NCBI RefSeq assembly: GCF_014596935.1
Contig: NZ_JACVXC010000005.1
Location: 184,490 to 248,489, forward strand
Reading direction: 5' to 3'
Source: Aestuariibaculum suncheonense
GTDB taxonomy: Bacteria > Bacteroidota > Bacteroidia > Flavobacteriales > Flavobacteriaceae
DNA: 64,000 nucleotides
The notes under the pieces were generated by a model that was not told the DNA's origin, searched no databases, and saw only the letters and a program-made list of their open reading frames with translations. The first letter of the stretch is position 1. The number at the start of each line of letters is the position of its first letter. The translations under genes and the position numbers were made by a program. Positions 1 through 8,500 of this stretch are shown one piece after another.

Positions 1-138
1 TTTTAATTCTTCGGTGTGTAATTTTCCTTTTCTTGGTGTTGAAAATAAATCTACAGCTATTTTTGCTGCATAACTTGGCGATAAGTAGCTTGCTGTATTA
101 ATAAGCTTACCTATGGTTTTTACGAGGGTATTGTTCAT
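1..138 (-). CDS. Alpha/beta hydrolase, N-terminal fragment (runs off the window)
   Basis: An open frame starts with ATG at 138 directly after the stop of the cupin gene and runs off the window edge, giving 46 residues. The N-terminus contains ASYLSPSYAAKIAVDLFSTP followed by RKGK. This resembles, from memory, the N-terminus of an alpha/beta-hydrolase family common in Flavobacteriaceae. No catalytic motif lies in the visible part, so the family is a guess. The zero-gap junction with the upstream cupin gene implies co-transcription. Confidence 0.45.
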   Translation of the reverse strand, partial: MNNTLVKTIGKLINTASYLSPSYAAKIAVDLFSTPRKGKLHTEELK

Positions 139-510
139 TTAAATGTCTTCTCGGTGAACTAAATCCATTGAAAATGCAGGCGTGCAAATGGCAATGTATT
201 CGCAGACTTCGGTAAAAGGATTCGAGTATTGCACTCGGGTATTTCGTTCTATTTTTATGGATTGTCCGGCCTCTAAAACAACGGTTTCGTCGTCAATAAT
301 AAATTGTTTTTTTCCACTGATGATGAAGGTGTATTCGTCGAACTCAGGTGTTTGAAAGGGTTCGCTCCAGCCGGCAGGTGCTTTCATATGGGCTATGCTA
401 ATGGTGCTGTTGCCGTCGGTAGCAACGCCAAAATGTTCTTTAATAACTTTGCCATCGGTCGTAGGTACAACAAATGGACTGTTTTGTACGGTGAATTTTT
501 TATTGGCCAA
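139..510 (-). CDS. Small cupin-domain protein
   Basis: This 123-residue protein is built almost entirely of one cupin beta-barrel. It has the segments APAGWSEPFQTPEFDEYTFI and GKKQFIIDDETVVLEAGQSI, typical of the two conserved cupin motifs. The usual HxH metal ligands of motif 1 are replaced (PFQTPEFDEY), so metal binding may be altered or absent. There is no signal peptide, so it is cytoplasmic. The gene abuts the next downstream gene and lies 18 bases after the YitT-type gene, suggesting one transcription unit. Substrate and reaction cannot be told from the sequence. Confidence 0.75.
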   Translation of the reverse strand: MANKKFTVQNSPFVVPTTDGKVIKEHFGVATDGNSTISIAHMKAPAGWSEPFQTPEFDEYTFIISGKKQFIIDDETVVLEAGQSIKIERNTRVQYSNPFTEVCEYIAICTPAFSMDLVHREDI

Positions 511-528
511 AATATTTTGGTTTTCGTG

Positions 529-1503
529 TTAATGTCCTTGTAAGGGTTTCTTCTTAATCATGCCACCTTTAAGGTCTTTTACAATTCCCATAATAATAAA
601 GGCGTTTCGGTCTATTTTGTCAATTTCAGTTTGAAGTTTGGCGAGTTCTAAACGGGTAACTACTGTATAGATAATGTCTTTTTCGTAGCTTTTACCGGAA
701 GAACCAAAACCACCTTTACCAGCATAAATGGTACAGGCGCGATGTAGTTTTTCGGTAATCATAACACGTAACTCCTCATGGTGTATTGATATTATGGTAA
801 CACCTACATATTCTTCAACACCATCAACAACAAAATCTACGGTTTTTGCGGCTGCAAGATACGTTAAAATAGCGTAAAGCGCCGTTTCAATGGAAAGGAT
901 ATAAGCCCCAACGGAGAATATTAAAATATTAATAAGAAGTAAAACGTCTCCAATAGTTAGCGATAATTTACGACTTAAGTAAATGGCGAGTACTTCGGTA
1001 CCATCTATAACACTGCCACCTCGCACAGACAATCCTATACCTAAACCCAAAAAGAATCCTCCAAAAACAGAGATTAGAAGTTTGTCTTCTGTTATAGTGG
1101 GATAATCTACAAAATGAACCACAAAGGCTAAAAAAGCAATGGCAGCTATACTTTTAATAGCAAACTTCATACTAATGGTTCTTGATGCTAATATTAAAAA
1201 CGGAAGGTTAACCAGAATTAAGAATATACTTAAATCGAGAGACGTCACATGGTTTAGTAATAACGAAATACCAGTGGCGCCTCCGTCTATGAAATGATTG
1301 GGTAATAAAAAACCTTTTAATCCGAATCCAGCAGAAAACACACCAATGATAATAAAGATGTATTCTTTAACGGCGTGGGCTAATTCTACCTGAAATATCC
1401 TTACCAGTGGTACGATTTGTCGTTTACTCACAGGCTGATCGCTTTGGCTTTTAAGCCTTTTTCGAGCAACATCGACCAGTAATTTGGATAAAAACGGATT
1501 CAT
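529..1503 (-). CDS. YitT family membrane protein (DUF161/DUF2179)
   Basis: This 324-residue integral membrane protein begins with a ~45-residue basic cytoplasmic leader. Five or so hydrophobic segments follow (residues ~48-215, e.g. YIFIIIGVFSAGFGLKGFLL), with the glycine-rich FGGFFLGLGIGLSVRGGSVIDGTE characteristic of the YitT fold split across a helix boundary. The soluble C-terminal ~90 residues (VGVTIISIHHEELRVMITEK... and GKGGFGSSG) match the DUF2179 domain that usually follows the YitT membrane part. The family is widespread and its transport role is unproven. The length is normal. It is followed 18 bases on by the cupin gene and preceded 6 bases upstream by a lipoprotein gene, so these probably form an operon. 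Confidence 0.85.
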   Translation of the reverse strand: MNPFLSKLLVDVARKRLKSQSDQPVSKRQIVPLVRIFQVELAHAVKEYIFIIIGVFSAGFGLKGFLLPNHFIDGGATGISLLLNHVTSLDLSIFLILVNLPFLILASRTISMKFAIKSIAAIAFLAFVVHFVDYPTITEDKLLISVFGGFFLGLGIGLSVRGGSVIDGTEVLAIYLSRKLSLTIGDVLLLINILIFSVGAYILSIETALYAILTYLAAAKTVDFVVDGVEEYVGVTIISIHHEELRVMITEKLHRACTIYAGKGGFGSSGKSYEKDIIYTVVTRLELAKLQTEIDKIDRNAFIIMGIVKDLKGGMIKKKPLQGH

Positions 1504-1509
1504 AGAGGT

Positions 1510-2061
1510 TTACCAGTTTATAAAGAAGTATTTTATTTTTGCATTATCAGGAATATGCATCGCTTCAATATCCAGATTCATGTCAAATCTAAGATTTGCA
1601 GGAAGTTCTTGCTTATCAATGGTGAAGCTTGCATTTAGTTCGTTTACAGTCACGACCACCGAGTTGATCAGGTTGTCTATTCTCGAAATCTTATAATTAC
1701 TGTTAATATCTTTAAAGGTACTTGACGTTGTAATATTTTTATCGGTTTTAAAACGCGGATCGATAATTTGTACACTTCTCACCACAGCTGTGGTATCCGA
1801 TTTGTATTCCGGGTTTAATATTAAAAGTTTTTTCCCTGCTTTATCGAATACTTCAATGCTTTTACTGACCCCCATAAACCCATTATCATTAAATGCTTCG
1901 GTTATAGAATCGTTAGTAAATATGGATTTTAAGTCTTTAACACGTGTTGAATCAGTAAGTAAACCAACGTGTTGTTTTGAGATTTCAAAGGGGTCTTGCG
2001 CTTTGTTACAACTAGCGAAAAGTAGCGACAACACCGAGATGCTTAAAATTAGTTTTTTCAT
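1510..2061 (-). CDS. Hypothetical lipoprotein
   Basis: This 183-residue protein has a clear lipoprotein signal: MKKL, a hydrophobic stretch, then lipobox LFASC with Cys at 18, followed by NKAQDPFEI. The mature part is predicted soluble and periplasmic and ends in an aromatic residue. It repeatedly mentions no known catalytic motif. It ends 6 bases before the YitT-type gene. I do not recognise a family; similar small lipoproteins occur beside YitT genes in this family of bacteria as far as I recall, but that is weak. The start is supported by the lipobox spacing. Confidence 0.7.
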   Translation of the reverse strand: MKKLILSISVLSLLFASCNKAQDPFEISKQHVGLLTDSTRVKDLKSIFTNDSITEAFNDNGFMGVSKSIEVFDKAGKKLLILNPEYKSDTTAVVRSVQIIDPRFKTDKNITTSSTFKDINSNYKISRIDNLINSVVVTVNELNASFTIDKQELPANLRFDMNLDIEAMHIPDNAKIKYFFINW

Positions 2062-2106
2062 GTAATGATAGATAGGTTTTTTATTTATTAAGCGACAAAT
2101 GTCGTA

Positions 2107-3642
2107 TTATTTTTTCATGATTTTAGTTAAAATACCAAAAACACTTCTAATAAAAGTAGCGCTGGTTAAAACCTTTACCACAGGATTCATTGCCGTGCTT
2201 CGGCGTCTGGATGTTGACGAAGATGTTCTTGCTTTTTTTAGGGCTTCTTTTTCCTTTTCGGCTTGTTCTTTAGCTTCATCGGCTTCAGCTTCGGCTATTT
2301 TTTTGTTAAGCAATTCGTAAGCACTTTCGCGGTCTATGGTTTCGTTATATTTTTTAACAAGTTTAGAGGATGAAAGTAGGGTTTTTAACTCATCTTCGGT
2401 TAAAATATCCATGCGACTCATTGGTGCGCGCATCATGGTTGCTGCCAAAGGTGTCGGACGTCCTTTTTCATCTAAAGCCGATACCAGAGCTTCTCCGGTT
2501 CCTAAAGATGTTAAAACGTTCTCGGTATTGTAATATTCAGAATCCGGATAGTTTTGAGCTGTTAGTTTAATCGCTTTTCTATCTTTTGCTGTGAAGGCTC
2601 GTAACGCGTGCTGAATTTTTAATCCTAACTGACTTAATACTTCTTCGGGAACATCGGTAGGGTTTTGCGTTACAAAATATAAACCAACGCCTTTACTACG
2701 AATTAGTTTAACGATGCTTTCAATTTGATTAAGTAAGGCTTTTGATGCTTCATCGAAAATTAAATGTGCTTCATCAATAAAAATAACAAGTTCTGGTCTT
2801 CCGCTATCGCCTTGTTCAGGAAAGGTAGAATAAATTTCAGCCAGTAAACTCAGCATAAAAGTCGAAAATAGTTTAGGACGGTCCTGAATATCGGTTAAAC
2901 GGATAATGTTAATATAGCCTAGACCATGGTCATTAACGCGTAACAAATCCTGAACATCGAACGAGGTTTCTCCGAAAAATAAATCGGCGCCTTGTTGTTC
3001 CAGTTCTACGATTTTACGCAAAATAGCTCCAGTTGAAGATGTTGAAATCCGTCCGTAAGCTTCGGTGAATTCAGCTTTGCCTTCTTCGGTTGCGTACTGC
3101 AAAATCTTTTTAAAATCTTTTAAATCTAATAGAGGGAGTTTGTTGTCGTCGCAATACTGAAAAATAACAGCGACAATACCGGCTTGTGTATCGCTTAAAT
3201 CTAAAATTCGGGATAACAAAACAGGGCCGAATTCACTAACGGTCGCACGAAGTCTAACACCATTTTGTTCTGATAAGGTAAGTACTTCAACAGGAAATCC
3301 TTTGGCTTCAAATGGCAGACCAATTTGTGACATACGCTCATCAATCTTCACATGGCCATGGCTAGGTTGCGCTAAACCACTTAAGTCGCCCTTAATATCC
3401 ATAAGTAAAACAGGTATGCCACGTTCGCTTAGATTTTCAGCCAGAACCTGTAACGATTTGGTTTTTCCAGTTCCGGTAGCACCAGCAATTAAACCGTGAC
3501 GATTTAATGTTTTTAAAGGGATTTTTACATGGGCTCCGGTAATGGTTTCGCCGTCAAGCATGGCAGCTCCAACCGGAATAAAATCGCCTTTGGTAGTATT
3601 GCCTTCAGTAATGTGTTTTAAAAAATCGTCTGTTCTACTCAT
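2107..3642 (-). CDS. HerA-like / DUF853 helicase-family ATPase
   Basis: This 511-residue protein is of the DUF853 (E. coli YjgR-like) branch of the HerA/FtsK superfamily. Walker A is GATGTGKTKSLQ (residues ~53-64) and Walker B is ELVIFIDEAHLIF (~283-295). A later TQNPTDVPEEVLSQLGLKIQ resembles the sensor and arginine-finger region of these hexameric ATPases. The C-terminus is rich in Glu, Lys and Ala (likely coiled coil, ~430-470), then basic and Ser/Thr-rich. Length is normal for the family. Family members are annotated as putative DNA helicases or translocases without an established cellular role. It is divergent from queE, with a 187-base shared upstream region. Confidence 0.88.
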   Translation of the reverse strand: MSRTDDFLKHITEGNTTKGDFIPVGAAMLDGETITGAHVKIPLKTLNRHGLIAGATGTGKTKSLQVLAENLSERGIPVLLMDIKGDLSGLAQPSHGHVKIDERMSQIGLPFEAKGFPVEVLTLSEQNGVRLRATVSEFGPVLLSRILDLSDTQAGIVAVIFQYCDDNKLPLLDLKDFKKILQYATEEGKAEFTEAYGRISTSSTGAILRKIVELEQQGADLFFGETSFDVQDLLRVNDHGLGYINIIRLTDIQDRPKLFSTFMLSLLAEIYSTFPEQGDSGRPELVIFIDEAHLIFDEASKALLNQIESIVKLIRSKGVGLYFVTQNPTDVPEEVLSQLGLKIQHALRAFTAKDRKAIKLTAQNYPDSEYYNTENVLTSLGTGEALVSALDEKGRPTPLAATMMRAPMSRMDILTEDELKTLLSSSKLVKKYNETIDRESAYELLNKKIAEAEADEAKEQAEKEKEALKKARTSSSTSRRRSTAMNPVVKVLTSATFIRSVFGILTKIMKK

Positions 3643-3816
3643 ACCTTTAATTTTGGTTAAAAATACATGAAAATTGATGAAGAAAAAAATAGCGAACTTT
3701 TGGAATCAATAACGTGGTTTTTCTTGTTTTTCTAGGTTGTTGAATGTCTTTGTTCTAATAGAATTGGCAAGACGTTAAATGAACGGTAAAAAAAGTGAAA
3801 TAAGTAAATGAATATG

Positions 3817-3824
3817 TATCTTTG
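3817..3824 (+). promoter_or_regulatory. Promoter -7 element of queE
   Basis: TATCTTTG fits the Bacteroidota -7 consensus TAnnTTTG. It ends only five bases before the queE ATG at 3830, so transcription should start at or within a few bases of the start codon, giving a leaderless or nearly leaderless mRNA. No convincing -33 TTG lies at the usual distance. Confidence 0.6.
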
Positions 3825-3829
3825 CACCC

Positions 3830-4459
3830 ATGAAAAGCGAAATACAAACATTAGTAGATAAAGGCGAAATGCTGCCTTTAATGGAGGAATTTTACACCAT
3901 TCAGGGTGAAGGGTATCATAAAGGAACTGCGGCGTATTTTATTCGTGTTGGTGGTTGCGATGTGGGATGCCATTGGTGTGATGTGAAAGAAAGCTGGAAT
4001 GCCGATTTACATCCGCCTACCGAAACGACTAAAATTGTAGAAAACGCTAAAAAGTACAGCGATACTATTGTAATAACCGGAGGAGAACCTTTAACTTGGG
4101 ATATGACGGCTTTAACAACACAGTTGAAAGTTGAAGGCATGCAGGTTCATATTGAAACTTCGGGTGCTTATAAGTTAACCGGAACCTGGGACTGGATTTG
4201 CTTATCACCTAAAAAAATGAAATTACCTACCGAAGAAGTTTATGCTAAAGCAAATGAATTAAAGGTAATTATTTATAATAAAGATGATTTTCGTTTTGCC
4301 GAAGAACAGGCCGAGAAAGTGAATAAAGATTGTATTTTATACATGCAGCCGGAGTGGAGCAAACGTGATAAAGTGATTCCTGAAATTGTGGATTATGTAA
4401 TGAAACACCCAAAGTGGAAGGTGTCGTTACAAACACATAAGTATTTAAATATTCCTTAA
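3830..4459 (+). CDS. queE: 7-carboxy-7-deazaguanine synthase QueE (radical SAM)
   Basis: This 209-residue radical-SAM enzyme converts 6-carboxy-5,6,7,8-tetrahydropterin to 7-carboxy-7-deazaguanine in queuosine biosynthesis. The N-terminal EEFYTIQGEG is a QueE hallmark. The iron-sulfur motif is GGCDVGCHWCD, with the three cysteines in CxxxCxxC spacing. Then come VITGGEPLTWD and the C-terminal half-barrel with VSLQTHKYLNIP, which contacts the substrate in the family. Length is typical for the Bacteroidota form. No other queuosine gene is adjacent. The first ATG is kept because the N-terminus matches the family, even though the promoter sits almost on top of it. Confidence 0.95.
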   Translation: MKSEIQTLVDKGEMLPLMEEFYTIQGEGYHKGTAAYFIRVGGCDVGCHWCDVKESWNADLHPPTETTKIVENAKKYSDTIVITGGEPLTWDMTALTTQLKVEGMQVHIETSGAYKLTGTWDWICLSPKKMKLPTEEVYAKANELKVIIYNKDDFRFAEEQAEKVNKDCILYMQPEWSKRDKVIPEIVDYVMKHPKWKVSLQTHKYLNIP

Positions 4460-4523
4460 AAAATAACGTAATTTTAGGAAACGTTTAAAACCAAAAGCAT
4501 TGAGAATAAAACGAAATAAGATT

Positions 4524-4835
4524 ATGTCTTCACGTCGGGAGTTTAAACCTGATGGACGCATAATTTTACGTGATCAGTTAGCTATTGAGCGCACGCGTTT
4601 AGCAAATGAACGCACTTTGATGTCCTACATTCGGTCGTCGTTGTATTTACTTATAGGTAGTTTTGCGTTTTTTGAATTGAAAAACGAGTATTCAAATTTT
4701 GATTATCTGGCTTACGTCTCTTTGGGGTTTTCTGTTGTGTTTTTATTAATAGGTATTTACAGATTCTATTTATTGAAAAAAAACTTACGCAGATTATTAG
4801 ATTTAGCAGACGTTTCGGAAGATATACATGAATAA
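4524..4835 (+). CDS. DUF202 domain membrane protein
   Basis: The protein is 103 residues from the ATG at 4524. The open frame extends 24 bases upstream to a TTG, but ATG followed by SSRREFKPDGRIILRDQLAI is the better start. The motif AIERTRLANERTLMSYIRSS is the DUF202 signature. Two hydrophobic helices follow (LYLLIGSFAFFEL and YVSLGFSVVFLLIGIYRFY). DUF202 proteins are small inner-membrane proteins of unknown molecular role; relatives include yeast Vtc1 of the vacuolar polyphosphate complex. It lies 64 bases after queE and may be read from the same transcript. It ends right at a strong bidirectional terminator. Confidence 0.8.
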   Translation: MSSRREFKPDGRIILRDQLAIERTRLANERTLMSYIRSSLYLLIGSFAFFELKNEYSNFDYLAYVSLGFSVVFLLIGIYRFYLLKKNLRRLLDLADVSEDIHE

Positions 4836-4865
4836 AAAAAGCCTTGAATTTCAAGGCTTTTTTAT
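4835..4865. terminator. Bidirectional intrinsic terminator
   Basis: A near-perfect palindrome, A-tract / GCCTTGAA / TTTCAAGGC / T-tract, lies between the convergent DUF202 gene and the DUF2911 gene. It provides an intrinsic terminator on both strands. Confidence 0.85.
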
Positions 4866-4883
4866 ATAATCATAGTTTTTTAA

Positions 4884-5411
4884 TTACTGACTGATAGGAA
4901 CAGCAACTCTGGTCGTATCCCAAGCTAGGAACATCTTGTCGTTATCGAATGCGATAGAAAAAGCTTCAACAGCTTCTCCTTGAGTTACTGGAGCTGTCAC
5001 GCGTAAAACATCTTTACTTTCGTTATAATTGTATGCACCCCAAACATCGGTGTCTGAGCTTAAAATAACGGTCCATTCTTTTTCTCCAGGAATAGTATAT
5101 AAAGCATAAGTACCAGCTTTAACGTCTTTTCCGCCAAACTTAGAATCTTTATAGAATTTTATTTCTGAAGCTTCGTTTGCTCCGGTTCTCCAAACTTTAC
5201 CATTTGGAGCTAAAGTAGCTAAGGCTCTACCGTTAAGTTGTGGTCTGCTGTAGATTACTTTAGCCATTGGAGGCGCATTTCTGTCGGTTCTGTAATAAGC
5301 AACGTCTAAAGGACTTTTGTCTAATTTAGCGAATTTTTGAGCATTAGAATTTACTGAACATAACATCACAAAAGCAAAAGCTAATGTGGTTAAAAGAGTT
5401 GATTTTTTCAT
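4884..5411 (-). CDS. Secreted DUF2911 protein
   Basis: This 175-residue protein has a cleavable signal peptide (MKKSTLLTTLAFAFVMLCSVNSNAQ, likely cut after SNAQ). The DUF2911 core is recognisable by YSRPQLNGRALATLAPNGKVWRTGANEASEI and the later GTYALYTIPGEKEWTVIL. DUF2911 is common in Bacteroidota and has no assigned biochemistry. The mature protein is soluble and probably periplasmic. It is a single gene, flanked downstream by the terminator at 4835-4865 and upstream by the end of the gatB/aspS unit with its own terminator. Confidence 0.85.
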   Translation of the reverse strand: MKKSTLLTTLAFAFVMLCSVNSNAQKFAKLDKSPLDVAYYRTDRNAPPMAKVIYSRPQLNGRALATLAPNGKVWRTGANEASEIKFYKDSKFGGKDVKAGTYALYTIPGEKEWTVILSSDTDVWGAYNYNESKDVLRVTAPVTQGEAVEAFSIAFDNDKMFLAWDTTRVAVPISQ

Positions 5412-5530
5412 AAAAAGATATTAGTTGTTTAAAGATTAATGTGTTTTTAAAGATAAACCGAAATGTTCTTAAAGTTTTTCTAAATCTTAAATAAGACTGT
5501 TAAAGTTTCAGTTTGTTTAAATTTAAGGAT

Positions 5531-5562
5531 AAAAAAAGCTTCAGAAACCTCTGAAGCTTTTG
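5531..5562 (-). terminator. Terminator of the gatCA-gatB/aspS operon
   Basis: Read on the minus strand, AGCTTCAGA-GGTT-TCTGAAGCT forms a 9-bp hairpin followed by seven T residues, 23 bases after the aspS stop codon. It is a standard intrinsic terminator closing the operon. Confidence 0.85.
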
Positions 5563-5584
5563 TGGTTATTGATTAATAAGAGAG

Positions 5585-8500
5585 TTATTTTCTCATGATT
5601 TTTACATTCATTTCCTCTACTTTTTTATCTGAAAGTAGGGAAGGAGCACCAAATAGTAAGTCCTCACTGGTTCCTGTTTTAGGGAAGGCCATCACTTCGC
5701 GAATAGATGTTTTCTTTTCTAAAATCATCATTAAACGGTCTACACCCCAGGCAATTCCGCCGTGTGGAGGAGCACCATAATGGAACGATTTGTACATAGT
5801 GCCAACGCTTTTTAGCATTTCTTCTTTGTTATACCCCATGTTGCGATAGGTGGCTTCTAAAATCTCAGGTTTATGTGCACGCACAGAACCTCCGCCAATT
5901 TCGTAACCATTCAGAATTAAATCGTATTGCTGAGCAATTATAGTTCCGATTTCTTCGTCTTTTCCGTTCATATGTTTTTCAATGTCGTAAACAGCAGGCA
6001 TAGAGAAGGGGTTGTGGGTAAATGTCCAGCGGCCTTCATCGGTTTTTTCGAACATAGGGAAATCTACTACCCATGCAGGTCTTAATTCTTTCGGATTAAT
6101 TAATTTCAACATGCTACCTAGTTCCTGACGTACAGCATCTAAAGCTTTATTTGCGGTCGCATAATCAGCAGCTGAGAAGAATACGATATCGCCAACCTGA
6201 GCATGTGTCGCTTCAATAATTCCTGCAGCGATATCTTCTCCTAAGAATTTAATGATTGGTGACTGCAAATCGTCTTCATTAACGATGATATAAGCTAAAC
6301 CGCCTAAACCATGTTGCTGGGCTATACCCGTTAGTTTTTCAATTTGCCCTTTCGATAAACGTTTTTTGCCTTGTTCTTCCGCGGTAACTTTAATACATTT
6401 TACAATGCCACCTTCTTCAATAGGCTTACTGAATACCTGGAATGTAGTGTCTTTAACAATTTCGGTAATATCCTGAAGCTTTAATCCAAAGCGTAAATCC
6501 GGACGGTCACAACCGTAGTTATCCATGGCTTCTTTATAAGTTAGAACCTCAAACGGATGTAAAATCCATTTGTTGCCGTAAATTTTAGTCACCACTTCAT
6601 TAAACATTTTGGTGTTTAAATCGACGATTTGTTGCATGCTGGCGTAAGCCATTTCCAAGTCTAATTGTGTAAACTCAGGCTGACGGTCACCACGAGAATC
6701 TTCGTCTCTAAAGCAACGTGCAATCTGGAAATATTTCTCATAACCACTCACCATCAACATTTGTTTAAACTGTTGTGGTGCCTGTGGAAGTGTGTAAAAT
6801 GCGCCGGCTTGTTTTCTTGACGGAACAATAAACTCACGAGCTCCTTCGTCGGTTCCGGCACTTAAAATAGGGGTTTCTATTTCAAGGAAATCCTGCTCGT
6901 CTAAAATATCACGAAGCAGTTTAATCACTTTATGGCGATTTACAATCGTACGACGCACATCATCATTTCGGTGATCTAAATATTTATATTGGAAACGGGT
7001 GTTTTCATTGGTTTTTGTCGCACGTTTTATTTCAAACGGAAGCGTTCTTGAAAGGTTTAAAATATCAAGAGCTTTAGCTTCTAATTCAATTCTTCCTGTG
7101 CGTAACGCTGCATTGTAATCATCTTCCTTACGTTGCACAATCGTTCCTGAAACGGTAATTACCGACTCAGGTTTTAAGCGAACCAATTCATCCAGGTTGG
7201 GGAAGGATTCACGACTTAAGCGTACTTGAAAAATCTCGGTACTTGAATCGCGCAAATCAATGAAAATTAATTCGCCGTGATCACGAACACTTGATACCCA
7301 TCCAGCAAAGGTAACTTCCTGATCAATGCTTTCGTCTATGATATCTGTGATTAAATGGGTTCGGTATTCCTCTTTGATAACGATAGGGATTTCAGGTAAA
7401 ACTTCTTCCTGTTCTTTTTTAGAAGTAGCCTGAGTTTCTGCTTTTGTTTTTACCGTAGTTTCTCCTGATGAAGTTCCTGAGGTATCTGCTTGTAGGGCAC
7501 TTAAAATGCCTTCGCGAATCACTTTCCCTGAAGCACCTTTGCCAATAATCGAAATCACTTTTCCGACTAAAATACCAGCTTTACCTTGGTTTCCGGCTTT
7601 GATATCGTTGGCAATAGTTTTGTTTTCAGCAATCACTTGAGCGATAGCATTCTGAATTTTATCTTCAGAAATGGTGTTCTCATCAAAATATTGGTTATAA
7701 TCAAAATGCCTGTCCTTTAAATATTCAGTAATCGCATTTTGAACTAGAACAGAAGTGATTTTTTCAGATTTAAACAACTGAAAAATTTCAATTAAATGTT
7801 CAATTCTGTGAATATCTCCGTATTCTTCTGGTTTGATGTTGTTGGTCAATGTTTTGGCAACAAATGACGGGTCTTGAATAACTTCATTAATTGCTACAAA
7901 AGTTTCTGAACGTAACGAATCTGCTGTAAAAAATTTCGCATCCTGAGGTAATACGCCACCTTTTATCAAAATAGATTCTACAGCAAACGGAAGTGAACTG
8001 ACGTCTACATCAATCGATTCCACCACGTCTTTGATGCAAACAAAAGGGAGGTCTGGTTCCGAAATAAAACGGTAATCGGCCTCATATTCCTTTTTACGCA
8101 TGGTTTTGGTTTGCTTTAAATCGGCATCCCAAAGTACCGTGGTTTGATCGGGTCTGAATTCTTTATGTTCGATGTAATAGTTTAGTTGTTTTTCAACTTC
8201 TTCTTTTAAAGCATCAACCATAAACTTAAAGGAGTTTAGGTTTTTTATTTCCGTGCGCGGATTTAAAGCATATGAATGTTTTTTACGGAGTGATACAGAT
8301 ACATCGGATTTAAATTCTCCTTTTTCCAGATTGGCTTCAGAGATTTTTAAATTTTGAACAATACGCTGAATGTATTGCGCATATGTTGAGGCATCTTCAA
8401 TATGACGAATACAAGGCTCTGTAACAATTTCAATTAGTGGTACACCAGCTTTGTTGAAATCTACCAAAGAAACCGTTTTTTCGTGCATCAATTTCGCAGC

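Noticed and set aside
304..543. A 79-codon plus-strand frame across the cupin gene
   Set aside because: It is antisense to a well-supported cupin gene, with no domain and no promoter.
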